DNA of 56,700 nt. It comes from Candidatus Colicola equi. GTDB lineage: Bacteria > Bacteroidota > Bacteroidia > Bacteroidales > Paludibacteraceae. Below are positions 18,965-26,958 of the stretch, one piece after another (within the stretch, counting starts at the first letter, position 1; every line of letters starts with the position of its first letter). Both the position numbers and the translations under genes were made by a program. The notes below the pieces were generated by a model. That model was not told the origin of the DNA, ran no database searches, and saw only the letters and a list, made by a program, of their open reading frames with translations. The DNA is taken from the NCBI GenBank assembly GCA_018066175.1, contig JAGHRV010000033.1, positions 1-56,700 on the forward strand, given 5' to 3'.

Positions 18965-20236
18965 TTATTGTTCAGTAAAAAGTTCTACAATCGTTTGACC
19001 TATTTTATTGAGTTTAGGTTGTTCGAGCATCTGTCCGGGGTGAGCATCGCGGTAGTCGCTACCGAGGATAAGTGCTCCCACGAGGCTGGCGTAGGCAGGA
19101 GAACAGAATTCGTCCGGCGTGCGGCGGTCCAATAATCCTGCGTGACTGCCGTATAAGATCTCTACGGAGGTCTTTTCGCTCAAATACTCCGGCATGCCTT
19201 GCATCATGCTGGCGCCACCTGTGATGTACATGCAGCGGATACGTTCGCTGTACTCGTTCAGGATGTTCATGAGCGGATTGATCATCTCGTCCAACCCCTG
19301 CTTGATGAGCGTGGCTAACTCTTCGCTGGTCGTTTTCCATACACCATTAATCTCGGGTGAACCGGGAATTTGTATGTTGTAGTTCTTATCAATCAGATTA
19401 GGTGCAGCAAAGCCATATTCGCGTTTCACTTTCTCAGCGTTATCAAAGGATATGCCTTGTTGCTCGATTAGTCGAGTGATGTGATAGCCGCCTTTTTGGA
19501 TGACTTTAATGCGCAAGTACTCGGTGCCTTTGTAGATAGATAGGGTAGTGGTTTGTGCTCCCATATCTAATACGGCGCAGCCGTCCGTTAATACCGAATC
19601 GTCTTCAAAGGAGAAGGCTGATAGTAGGGCTTCGGGACGGGTGAAGGCATGCTCAATGGATTTGGAACCTCTGTCAAAACTGGCTTGCACTTTCTCCACC
19701 AACTCTTTCCTGCCTGCAATAGCCGAGAAATGGGCTTCGATGAGTGTGGCACGTTGGGTGGAGGAGGGCTCTTCCTCTTGCTCCTGACCATCTACTACGA
19801 AGTATGCCGGAATCAGGTCCAGCACCGCTACGTTGGGATTATGTGCCTCTATCTTGCGTTTACATTCCTCTTGCATCGAATCCAGCGTAGAGGTGGATAT
19901 CGAGCGTTTCTGCACCAAATCACGTTTGGAGCAAACAGGAACGACCTGCATGCTGGCGCCGCCTAATAGCACAAAGGCTGCCGGCAGTTTCTCCACACCG
20001 ATGCGGTTGGCGAGTAGTTTGAGTATCTCACCGATGGTAAAACCGGCACTGGAGGTCTGAACAACCACGCCGCGGTCCACACATGGATAGCGTTGACTCT
20101 CTTCGTAACCCAACACATGTAACATGTCCGGACCAATCTTCTCGGCGGCCATGGCACGCACCGAATTACTGCCTAATTCAATGGCAATAAGGGGTAATGA
20201 GTCGGCTAATTGTTTTTTATTATTCTTTTTGGGCAT
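18965..20236 (-). CDS. ftsA: Cell division protein FtsA
   Basis: Actin-like ATPase tethering FtsZ to the inner membrane. 423 aa with the actin-fold phosphate motif IAIELGSNSVRAMAAEKIG at the start, a second phosphate motif AVLDMGAQTTTLSIYKG and the adenosine motif MYITGGASMMQGM. The SHS2 insert lies at ~90-180. Family-normal length. Gap of 2 bases to ftsQ and 3 to ftsZ indicates a translationally tight operon. Confidence 0.95.
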   Translation of the reverse strand: MPKKNNKKQLADSLPLIAIELGSNSVRAMAAEKIGPDMLHVLGYEESQRYPCVDRGVVVQTSSAGFTIGEILKLLANRIGVEKLPAAFVLLGGASMQVVPVCSKRDLVQKRSISTSTLDSMQEECKRKIEAHNPNVAVLDLIPAYFVVDGQEQEEEPSSTQRATLIEAHFSAIAGRKELVEKVQASFDRGSKSIEHAFTRPEALLSAFSFEDDSVLTDGCAVLDMGAQTTTLSIYKGTEYLRIKVIQKGGYHITRLIEQQGISFDNAEKVKREYGFAAPNLIDKNYNIQIPGSPEINGVWKTTSEELATLIKQGLDEMINPLMNILNEYSERIRCMYITGGASMMQGMPEYLSEKTSVEILYGSHAGLLDRRTPDEFCSPAYASLVGALILGSDYRDAHPGQMLEQPKLNKIGQTIVELFTEQ

Positions 20237-20238
20237 AT

Positions 20239-20988
20239 CTATGATTTAGTATTTCCTTTTATTCCTATCACTTGTCCTTTGTATCGCACATCTAACTGTT
20301 GGTAGGTTTGGATATCTACGCCTTGGATGTGTTGATACCATTTCTGCAGTTTATTGAGTTTAGGTTGATAATTGCTTATCTCGCCTAATAAAATCGTGGC
20401 GGCACTATCGCGTTGTATGATTTGAATAGACTTGGGGTTAGCCACCTTCACAAAACCGATGCGCTTATGCCAATAGTCGGATTCTTGCAACCATTCAGCA
20501 AAGTCGCTCAGTTCATTCGCTGCCATTCGTGGTCCCACATTGCCGGTAGCAATCAATACGGGTGTTGTGATGCTGGGACGAACCGGCATTTTCTTGCGAT
20601 CCGTATCGATGTAGTACTGCCCATCTTGCGTGACGACGCGCAGTAAAGGAACGCGCTGTGTGAGGTCGATATGTACCACGCCATCGCAGGTCTTGTAGCA
20701 TTCGGCTGTGCGCACCATCGGGTGACGAAGTGTCATGTTCTCAATGGCTTGGGTGGAGATGGCGGCCAATGGTTTTTTGACGGGATGGAGGTTGGCGAGC
20801 CATAGTTGGTCGATTAACTCGTCCGTAGTCAGGTACAGCCGTTCGTCCATATCGATTATATCAATCTGCAACTTAGGGCATACCGTCACCGGGGTGTTAC
20901 GCTGACCCATAATGACGCCAAAGACCATATACGCGATGATAATCAGGGCGCATAGACTGCAAATAATATGTTTCCAAATGGCTTTCAA
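20239..20988 (-). CDS. ftsQ: Cell division protein FtsQ/DivIB-like
   Basis: 249 aa, type II membrane topology: short cytoplasmic N-terminus, one transmembrane helix (residues ~8-28, IICSLCALIIIAYMVFGVIM), then a periplasmic POTRA-like region (LYLTTDELIDQL...HPMVRTAECYKTCDGVVHIDLTQRVPLLRV) and the beta domain. Sequence divergence of FtsQ is normal; position between murC and ftsA secures the call. It bridges early ring proteins and the septal synthase. Gap of 7 bases to murC. Confidence 0.9.
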   Translation of the reverse strand: MKAIWKHIICSLCALIIIAYMVFGVIMGQRNTPVTVCPKLQIDIIDMDERLYLTTDELIDQLWLANLHPVKKPLAAISTQAIENMTLRHPMVRTAECYKTCDGVVHIDLTQRVPLLRVVTQDGQYYIDTDRKKMPVRPSITTPVLIATGNVGPRMAANELSDFAEWLQESDYWHKRIGFVKVANPKSIQIIQRDSAATILLGEISNYQPKLNKLQKWYQHIQGVDIQTYQQLDVRYKGQVIGIKGNTKS

Positions 20989-20995
20989 GGCAGTG

Positions 20996-22384
20996 TTATT
21001 TAGCTAATTGTTCGGTTATGGCCGGCACTAATCGGTCGATGTCTCCTGCCCCTAATGTGAGCACCACAACAGGCTTATCCAATGTCCGTATGCGTTGGCT
21101 GAGGTATGCTACCAGGTCTTTTTTCTCCACCATACTTTCGTGGCGGTTCGTATCGCCCGTCATCAGTATTTCGCTTACCACACCGGGTATAGGCAGTTCG
21201 CGAGCAGGGTAGATAGGCAGCAGGATTAGTTCGTCCGATTGACTAAGCACCTGCTTGAATCCTGCCGCAAAGTCGCGTGTACGTGTGTATAGGTGCGGTT
21301 GGAAGACCACGATGAAGTGGCGTTCCGGATAGAGTTTGCGGATTGACTGAATAGAGGCGTTCAGTTCGGTGGGGTGGTGCGCGTAGTCATCTACATACGT
21401 GAGGCGAGGCGTCTTGATATGGATATTAAAACGGCGATATACACCATTGTAAGTCTCTATGCCTCGACGAATCTCGTCCTCGGTAGCCCCATTGAGCCAT
21501 GCTATGGCCATCGCGGCGACGCTGTTTTCTATGTTCACCCATACCGGCACGCCTAATTGGATATGACGGATACGTATGCTCGGACCTACAAAGTCAAACC
21601 ATAAGTTACCATCCTCCACGATGACGTTCTCGGCATAGAAATCCGCCGATACACCGTTATATTCCTCTCTTACACCTATGTATGTGTACACGCGCGGCGC
21701 AGGTTGAGTGAGGTGCAGCGAGTAAGTTGCTTTTAGCAAGACGGTGTCTTGCACCAGCCCTGCATAGGTATCAAATCCTTTTTGGTACTCTTCGCCCGTA
21801 CCGTATATATCCAGGTGATCGGGGTCGATGCTGGTGATGACCGACATGAATGGACTCAAGTGATGAAAACTGCGGTCATACTCGTCCGCCTCCACTACTA
21901 CAAAGTCGCTGTTGGTATCTATTAGCAGGTTGCTATTGTAGTTATTGCTGATGCCGCCTAAGAAGGCATTGGTGCCTAAATGGCTCTCATGCATGATATG
22001 CGCCAGGATGGTGCTGGTGGTTGTTTTGCCATGTGTACCTGCTACGCAGAGTGCTTTCTTCTGCTTAGTCACCAATCCCAACACTTCGGAACGCTTCAGG
22101 ATGGTGTAACCATGCTCCCTTAGGTAGATATAAATAGGCTGATCTTCGGGCACCGCCGGTGTGCGTACCACAAGGGTGCGGTCAGGGTGGATTGACGAAG
22201 GAGTGGTATCGTCGTATTGCACACCGATGCCCTCTTGCTCCAGTTCTTTAGTCAATGGAGAGGGGGTGCGGTCATATCCGCTCACTTCATACCCTAAGTG
22301 CTTGAAATAGCGGGCTAAAGCCGACATACCTATGCCGCCAATCCCAAGGAAATATAATGATTGAATGTTGTTAAATTGTAACAT
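20996..22384 (-). CDS. murC: UDP-N-acetylmuramate--L-alanine ligase
   Basis: Adds L-Ala to UDP-MurNAc, the first peptide step of cell-wall precursor synthesis. The 462-aa product has the N-terminal UDP-binding loop FLGIGGIGMSALARY, the ATP loop AGTHGKTTTST, the Mur-ligase motif NYNSNLLIDTNSDFVVVEADE and the C-terminal DDYAHHPTE motif. First gene of the leftward division operon. Its promoter -33 box lies inside the left arm of the 30-bp inverted repeat at 22435. Confidence 0.97.
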   Translation of the reverse strand: MLQFNNIQSLYFLGIGGIGMSALARYFKHLGYEVSGYDRTPSPLTKELEQEGIGVQYDDTTPSSIHPDRTLVVRTPAVPEDQPIYIYLREHGYTILKRSEVLGLVTKQKKALCVAGTHGKTTTSTILAHIMHESHLGTNAFLGGISNNYNSNLLIDTNSDFVVVEADEYDRSFHHLSPFMSVITSIDPDHLDIYGTGEEYQKGFDTYAGLVQDTVLLKATYSLHLTQPAPRVYTYIGVREEYNGVSADFYAENVIVEDGNLWFDFVGPSIRIRHIQLGVPVWVNIENSVAAMAIAWLNGATEDEIRRGIETYNGVYRRFNIHIKTPRLTYVDDYAHHPTELNASIQSIRKLYPERHFIVVFQPHLYTRTRDFAAGFKQVLSQSDELILLPIYPARELPIPGVVSEILMTGDTNRHESMVEKKDLVAYLSQRIRTLDKPVVVLTLGAGDIDRLVPAITEQLAK

Positions 22385-22412
22385 CGTCTATTACCGCATT
22401 TTAAACAGGGTG

Positions 22413-22444
22413 CAAATATACAACAAAAATTTGGAATACGCAAA
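22413..22444 (-). promoter_or_regulatory. murC-ftsQAZ promoter
   Basis: On the minus strand TTTG, 20 bases, TATATTTG, ~28 bases before murC. The TTTGCGTATT of the -33 region is part of the left arm of an inverted repeat (22435-22464). Confidence 0.8.
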
Positions 22445-22592
22445 TATATTTGCTTTTTTTAGGCAAAATGATAGATTATCTATCCATAAAATGGATAAAA
22501 CTACGATAGGAGCTTGCTCATAATCGTGGTTTTAGACATTAGATGGTGGGATGGTACATCCTGCCTAAAAAAAGCAAATATATTTGCGTATT
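22435..22592. repeat. MITE-like element: 30-bp perfect terminal inverted repeats
   Basis: Arms at 22435-22464 and 22563-22592 are perfect reverse complements of each other, separated by 98 bases with no open frame of note. Each arm contains the 14-bp palindrome GCAAATATATTTGC. No clear target-site duplication is visible (flanks differ). The left arm supplies the -33 box of murC. Confidence 0.8.
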
Positions 22593-22616
22593 TTAATAAA
22601 CGTGAGGACTACCATT

Positions 22617-22660
22617 CGGGGGCATGGTGTCCCCCGACAAACGGGGGAAACAGTATCTAG
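22617..22660 (+). repeat. Hairpin repeat, upstream copy (CGGGGG/CCCCCG/CGGGGG, GTATCTAG)
   Basis: CGGGGG (22617-22622), CCCCCG (22631-22636) and CGGGGG (22642-22647) allow two mutually exclusive hairpins; the element ends with AAACAGTATCTAG. A related element ends with GTATCTAG downstream of the Fic gene. Confidence 0.6.
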
Positions 22661-22742
22661 CGAAAAGGGGCCTTAGCAGGAAGCATGCCGAAGATACAAA
22701 AAAAATGGATTATGCAAATAAATATGAAATTTTATATAAAAA

Positions 22743-22774
22743 TTTGTGAATATGGAAAATTCTTTGTAACTTTG
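22743..22774 (+). promoter_or_regulatory. Fic gene promoter
   Basis: TTTG, 20 bases, TAACTTTG ending 26 bases before the start at 22800. Confidence 0.8.
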
Positions 22775-22799
22775 CATCGCAAAATGCAAACAATAAGAT

Positions 22800-23669
22800 A
22801 TGAGTAATAAAATATCCATACGATTTTACAAAGATAGCCAGGTTCGGGCTGTTTGGGGTGAAGAGCAGAATAAATGGTTTTTCTCCATTGTTGATATAGT
22901 GGGTGCAATCACGAATAGTCTCCGTCCTCGTGTTTATTGGGGAACTGTTAAGAATCGTCAACGGCTGCGATATAATGAGTTGTATTCAAAATGTATACAA
23001 CTGAAATTAGTAGCTGCCGACGGTAAGTATTATGCGACGGATTGTTTTGCTCAAGAGGATATAGTGGAGGTTGTAAAAACTCTTCCTGCAAAAAATATTA
23101 CGGCTTTTCTTGATTGGTTTACTTATTCGGATAATTCTATAGATGGGCAGAGTCGCAAGAAGGCTTATTTGTTCTGGGAAAGTAATATGATTGCCCCCAA
23201 TGAAATAGGTACTGTTAAGGCCTTGCAAAAGATACATGCTTATTTATTTGGTGGACTTTATGATTTTGCAGGGGAGATACGTACCAAAACTATTTGGAAA
23301 GACGGCACGTTGTTCTGTCGAACTGAATATTTACGTCATAATTTGGAACAAATAGAACAGATGCCACAAGGCACGTTTGATGAGATTGTGGACAAGTATG
23401 TAGAGATGAACATTGCCCATCCGTTTATGGAGGGTAATGGTCGAAGTACACGTATTTGGCTTGATTTGATTTTTAAGCATTCGCTTGAGTTGTGTGTTGA
23501 TTGGAGTAAGATAGATAAGAAGGCATATTTGCTAGCCATGCATGAGAGTACAACGGATGCAGGTCATATCAAGGATTTGCTTCGTCAATCCATGACAGAT
23601 AAGATTGATGACCGTGAAATATTTATGAAGGGAATAGATTATTCGTATTACTACGAACAAGTGGAATAG
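22800..23669 (+). CDS. BRO-N-like / Fic domain protein
   Basis: A 289-aa protein. Residues ~5-110 resemble a BRO-N / phage-antirepressor type DNA-binding module (FSIVDIVGAITNSLRPRVYW, then KYYATDCFAQEDI). Residues ~125-270 are a Fic domain with the active-site motif HPFMEGNGRSTRIW at 207-220 intact, so AMP or other nucleotidyl transfer to a target hydroxyl is expected. I do not see a recognisable (S/T)xxxE(G/N) inhibitory motif. It has its own promoter and a UUCG-type terminator, and is flanked by related hairpin repeats; it may act as a toxin or regulator. No separate antitoxin gene lies beside it. Confidence 0.85.
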   Translation: MSNKISIRFYKDSQVRAVWGEEQNKWFFSIVDIVGAITNSLRPRVYWGTVKNRQRLRYNELYSKCIQLKLVAADGKYYATDCFAQEDIVEVVKTLPAKNITAFLDWFTYSDNSIDGQSRKKAYLFWESNMIAPNEIGTVKALQKIHAYLFGGLYDFAGEIRTKTIWKDGTLFCRTEYLRHNLEQIEQMPQGTFDEIVDKYVEMNIAHPFMEGNGRSTRIWLDLIFKHSLELCVDWSKIDKKAYLLAMHESTTDAGHIKDLLRQSMTDKIDDREIFMKGIDYSYYYEQVE

Positions 23670-23670
23670 G

Positions 23671-23740
23671 TTCCCCCCTAACCTCGTCCACAAAAAGGGA
23701 TGGTTTTTCCGCTTAACGGAAAAACCGTATCTAGGGGGAA
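23671..23740 (+). repeat. Hairpin repeat, downstream copy
   Basis: Outer stem TTCCCCCCTA / TAGGGGGAA encloses a perfect 10-bp inner stem GGTTTTTCCG-cttaa-CGGAAAAACC (23702-23726) followed by GTATCTAG. Same layout and same GTATCTAG end as the element at 22617. Confidence 0.65.
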
Positions 23741-23783
23741 GGCAGAGATTATTAAATGGAGAATTGAGAATTGAGAGTAATGG

Positions 23784-23807
23784 GTGGCCTTCGGGTCACT
23801 TTTTTTG
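23784..23807 (+). terminator. Terminator with UUCG tetraloop
   Basis: GTGGCC-TTCG-GGTCAC followed by eight T on the plus strand; terminates the Fic gene transcript. Confidence 0.8.
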
Positions 23808-23853
23808 TGTTTTTTCATAGAAAAAGTTGCAAATCTCAAAAATTCTGTAGTTT

Positions 23854-25164
23854 CTATACGACTATCTTTATGCCGCTTTCTAACCAATAAGCGCAGAGTT
23901 TACCATTATCCGGCATCTTGAATATACCTACTTCGTCCCACGGAGTAATATGCTTAAGGGACGGATATTGGTCCATATCTATCGTGAATATTTTCTTCTC
24001 TTGTTCATTCTTAGCGTGTATGGTTAGGCTTTGCCGACTTTGCGTCACATCCGTCACCTCCCAATCGGTATCTATCAATTCAAAAGCCGCATACATTTTT
24101 GTGTTGAGCGCAGCATATATATCATCTTCGTTGCTCTCAATCCATTCTTGCCAAGGTGACTCATCGGTTATCTTGACTAATGTTTCAGGCAGTACAATAG
24201 GCTTTTTGCTACTGCGTTCCTTCATGAAGGACAACATCAGATGCTCTGTCTCTTCGTCCCATTCAACTTCGTAATAGGCAGAATTTAACATCTTGATATT
24301 TTGGGGAATGGCGCAGCGCATCGTGTCTTCTGCCTGGAAGAACCCCCATCGTTGGAAGACACATCTCGTGGCATCTACGGCTGCTGCCGAATCGGCTTTT
24401 ATTTGAAGTACGTTATATACACCGCTGTCCTCGTTGTACTGATTTAATAACCAAATCGTAGTATGCTCATTATCGGCGTCCTGTTCTGTCCAATAACTGA
24501 CTTCTCCGAACGGCATCGGCTTAAAGTCGTTAGCTACACGTTCTTCGAGGTAGAGTGGGTGAGTGTAGTAACAAATCAGCGTGCCAACAGAGTGCATTAA
24601 CTCAAACCAACCCTTCGAGTGCAGTTCTTCAACTAGTGTCATCAAATCCATCGCTACCTTGTGGGCCGCGTATTCCTCTTTGTAGTGCTTATATAGTTCG
24701 GCATCTACTTGTTGTATTGTTTCCTCTATGGCCAAAGAACCTTTCTGCAGGTTGGGGTTGCAGTCGCTCACTTTGGCGTAGAACAACGCTAATGCATAAC
24801 TATACACTTGGTAACTCTCCTTATATAGCGCATCCAAACGCGCACGTATATCCTTGGGCAATTCGTTCATGTGCCGATGCTGCACCATTGCCACGAACTG
24901 CTCTTTCTTCACCACCTTGGCCATCTGCTCTGATAACTCCCATAACTCAGGGATACGCAGTAACATCTCATCGTCTATGTCAAAAGCCATCTTGATATCT
25001 TCCCATAAGTGATCAAAGGCCTTGGCTCCAATATAACCTTCCTGCACGCGTGATAAAATCATACGTCCGGAATAACCTAATGCAGATGCTAATTTAGAAC
25101 AATTAGGCATCAAAAAGTTGATTTGAAGGGTGGTGGACAGGGCTTGTAATTGTGTTGCGTTCAT
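23854..25164 (-). CDS. Unknown 436-aa protein with possible N-terminal HTH
   Basis: I do not recognise the family. The N-terminal ~60 residues (NCSKLASALGYSGRMILSRVQEG, then a DIDDEMLLRIPELW helix) look like a helix-turn-helix type module; the rest is a soluble, acidic, Trp/Tyr-rich alpha/beta protein without catalytic motifs I can name. The start at 25164 (MNATQLQAL) is preferred over an open frame 21 codons longer because the -7 element at 25185-25192 would fall inside the longer version. It is divergent from, and shares a symmetric promoter region with, the M48-TerB gene, which suggests coordinate control. A DNA-binding regulatory role is inference only. Confidence 0.6.
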   Translation of the reverse strand: MNATQLQALSTTLQINFLMPNCSKLASALGYSGRMILSRVQEGYIGAKAFDHLWEDIKMAFDIDDEMLLRIPELWELSEQMAKVVKKEQFVAMVQHRHMNELPKDIRARLDALYKESYQVYSYALALFYAKVSDCNPNLQKGSLAIEETIQQVDAELYKHYKEEYAAHKVAMDLMTLVEELHSKGWFELMHSVGTLICYYTHPLYLEERVANDFKPMPFGEVSYWTEQDADNEHTTIWLLNQYNEDSGVYNVLQIKADSAAAVDATRCVFQRWGFFQAEDTMRCAIPQNIKMLNSAYYEVEWDEETEHLMLSFMKERSSKKPIVLPETLVKITDESPWQEWIESNEDDIYAALNTKMYAAFELIDTDWEVTDVTQSRQSLTIHAKNEQEKKIFTIDMDQYPSLKHITPWDEVGIFKMPDNGKLCAYWLESGIKIVV

Positions 25165-25182
25165 AATCGTGTAGTTAGACCC

Positions 25183-25326
25183 TGCAAAGGTACTGCTTTT
25201 TTTCCATATTTCCAAACTTTTTTGCAAAATATGCCATCTTTTGTATCAAAATATACCCGTTTGATACAGTCTGCAAAAAAGGCATTTTTGTCTTTGGTGG
25301 ACTCGAAAAAAAGCAGTACCTTTGCA
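25183..25326. promoter_or_regulatory. Symmetric divergent promoter/operator region
   Basis: Two identical 22-bp core promoter segments in opposite orientation (25183-25204 and 25305-25326, containing GAAAAAAAGCAGTACC) face outward. Each has a TTTG -33 box 20 bases upstream (25213-25216 on minus; 25293-25296 on plus). Near the centre is a 9-bp inverted repeat TGTATCAAA...TTTGATACA, a candidate operator. Confidence 0.8.
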
Positions 25327-25343
25327 ACCGAAATGATTAACTA

Positions 25344-25403
25344 ACTGCAACTTAGGTAATTTAAACCACGAATCCGTGTCGTCTGAGGTGTCGTAGTTGC
25401 AGT
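25344..25403 (+). ncRNA. Structured 5' leader of the M48-TerB gene
   Basis: ACTGCAACT (25344-25352) pairs perfectly with AGTTGCAGT (25395-25403), enclosing a small CACG-aatc-CGTG hairpin. The leader runs ~105 nt from the promoter to the start codon. No known riboswitch class is recognised. Confidence 0.5.
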
Positions 25404-25436
25404 ACGCCCTCGGATGGCACATTTTTTCCTACTATC

Positions 25437-26636
25437 ATGAAACATTTTAATCCTGAAATTGGCATTCAAAACATCCTTGTTCACCAAATCTTAGACGCTC
25501 TGCATAGCGATGTCCTTCTTGCTGTGAGTTCCCATACGAACAAAGAACAAGGCTCCTTTTTTGAGTCTAAATCTTTCCGGGAAGGCAATTGCTTCAAGGT
25601 GGAAGAACATTCCTTACCTGACCTTTATCGTATCTGCCACGAAGTGATAGAGGCGTTGGACTTTCACGAACCTATCGATTTCTATTTGTCGGGCGATTCT
25701 GACATTAATGCCAACTCGTTTGAATCGGAGATTGAAGGTGATCCGGATTTGATTGAGATTAACTCGGCGTTGTTTAATTTGATGACCGAGGACGAACTCA
25801 AGTTTGTTATTGGACACGAAATAGGACATCTTATCAACCACGATATGTTGGTGACATCGCTTATCAACTTTGCTTATCCGGACGAGGACACCATTCCTGT
25901 TTTCATTGATGTCCGCCGCAAGATCCTTAATCATGTGGCAGAGTTTGCTGCCGACCGCTATGGGTATCTCGCTAATCATAATCTGGAGGCGTGCATATCG
26001 GCTTTGTATAAACTGGCTTCGGGTATTGATTTGCAGAAGTTAGAGGTCTCTATCCCTGCTTTGATTGAGAATAACGAGCAGCATCTTCGCTTCTTCTTAG
26101 AGGAAAATGGAGAGATGTTTGGTAATCATCCCGTCAATCCTTTGCGTGTGCAAGCCTTGTATGTCTATTCTACTGCCAAACGCCAAAAAGAGATTGATGA
26201 GTGCATTTGTTCCTTTATCAACTGCACTTCTCATAAACTGTTTGACCCATTGAAGGCTCGATATACCGCTGCTGCAGGCATGCTGATGGCGCAGGTGGAT
26301 GGCAAGGTTAGCAAACGTGAGATGGCTGCCATTTACAAACGTATGGGTGAAGACTGTCTCTTCCCGGAAGAGGAGTGGAATGACTTGAAAAAGTCTGATC
26401 TCAATAAAGTATTAGATGAGTCCATTCAGCAGATGTTGGAAACTTATGGTCTGCGGGCGAATGAGAGTATGATGCGCTATGCGTTAGAGATTATGTTGGC
26501 GGACGGCACTATCTCGCAAAAAGAGATTGATTTTGTCTATAAATTAGGGGATAGCCTCCTTCTTACCCCATCCGAAACCACCACTCTCATCACCGAAGCC
26601 ATGCGTGACAACTACTTACCTAAAATGAATGTCTAA
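25437..26636 (+). CDS. M48-type metallopeptidase fused to TerB-like domain
   Basis: 399 aa. Residues ~60-250 hold a zinc peptidase module with HEIGH at 127-131 and a likely third ligand Glu in EFAADRYG (~169-173), the M48 pattern. Residues ~265-395 form a TerB-like all-helical domain (MLMAQVDGKVSKREMAAIYKR, then MLADGTISQKEID with the acidic DG repeats typical of TerB). No transmembrane segments or signal peptide are evident, so it is probably cytoplasmic. Divergently transcribed with the 436-aa unknown gene behind a structured leader. TerB proteins are associated with tellurite/stress and phage-related processes; the target here is unknown. Confidence 0.75.
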   Translation: MKHFNPEIGIQNILVHQILDALHSDVLLAVSSHTNKEQGSFFESKSFREGNCFKVEEHSLPDLYRICHEVIEALDFHEPIDFYLSGDSDINANSFESEIEGDPDLIEINSALFNLMTEDELKFVIGHEIGHLINHDMLVTSLINFAYPDEDTIPVFIDVRRKILNHVAEFAADRYGYLANHNLEACISALYKLASGIDLQKLEVSIPALIENNEQHLRFFLEENGEMFGNHPVNPLRVQALYVYSTAKRQKEIDECICSFINCTSHKLFDPLKARYTAAAGMLMAQVDGKVSKREMAAIYKRMGEDCLFPEEEWNDLKKSDLNKVLDESIQQMLETYGLRANESMMRYALEIMLADGTISQKEIDFVYKLGDSLLLTPSETTTLITEAMRDNYLPKMNV

Positions 26637-26676
26637 TCCACTCTCCCCATTACGCCCCTTTAGAGTAGGGTGGTAG

Positions 26677-26753
26677 TCATAACATTCTCATAACATTGTC
26701 ATAACATTCTCATAACATTCTCATAACATTGTCATAACATTCTCATAACATTT
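26677..26753 (+). repeat. 11-bp tandem repeat array (7 copies)
   Basis: Seven contiguous copies of TCATAACATTN with only the last one or two bases varying (TC/TG/TT). Non-coding. A second 11-bp array of different sequence lies at 56614-56700. Confidence 0.95.
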
Positions 26754-26790
26754 AGATACCCTAATGCTACTATCCGTAACCGCCCCATTC

Positions 26791-26885
26791 TTCTAAAATA
26801 GCGCAGCGGTCTCGTTTTTCTAGAATAGTGTAACGCTCTAGTCTTTCTAGTCCAGCGCAGCGGTCCTAGATTTCTAGTAAACTAG
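26791..26885 (+). repeat. 27-bp tandem repeat (3 copies plus partial)
   Basis: Units start TTCTAR at 26791, 26818 and 26845, each 27 bp, with a partial copy at 26872-26885. Each unit has a core of the form AGCGCAGCGGTC or a variant (AGTGTAACGCTC in unit 2). CTAG-rich like the tract at 15542. Confidence 0.9.
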
Positions 26886-26922
26886 TAAAAAACAAAATAT
26901 TTAGAGAAATAATGCCCACAAA

Positions 26923-26954
26923 TTTGCAAGTATCAAAAATTATTAGTAACTTTG
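26923..26954 (+). promoter_or_regulatory. Promoter of the structured leader / microprotein unit
   Basis: TTTGCAAGTATCAAAA at 26923, then TAACTTTG at 26947-26954 with 20-base spacing. It lies ~300 bases upstream of the first start codon, implying a long untranslated leader or a separate RNA. Confidence 0.8.
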
Positions 26955-26958
26955 CAGT

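Noticed and set aside
24555..24995. 146-codon frame opposite the 436-aa gene
   Set aside because: Shadow of a real gene; Cys/Ser/Pro-rich translation with no domain pattern.
25150..25344. 64-codon frame across the symmetric promoter
   Set aside because: Crosses both promoters and the central operator; no coding signal.
26677..26753. CRISPR array
   Set aside because: Units are 11 bp and contiguous with no spacers and no cas genes.
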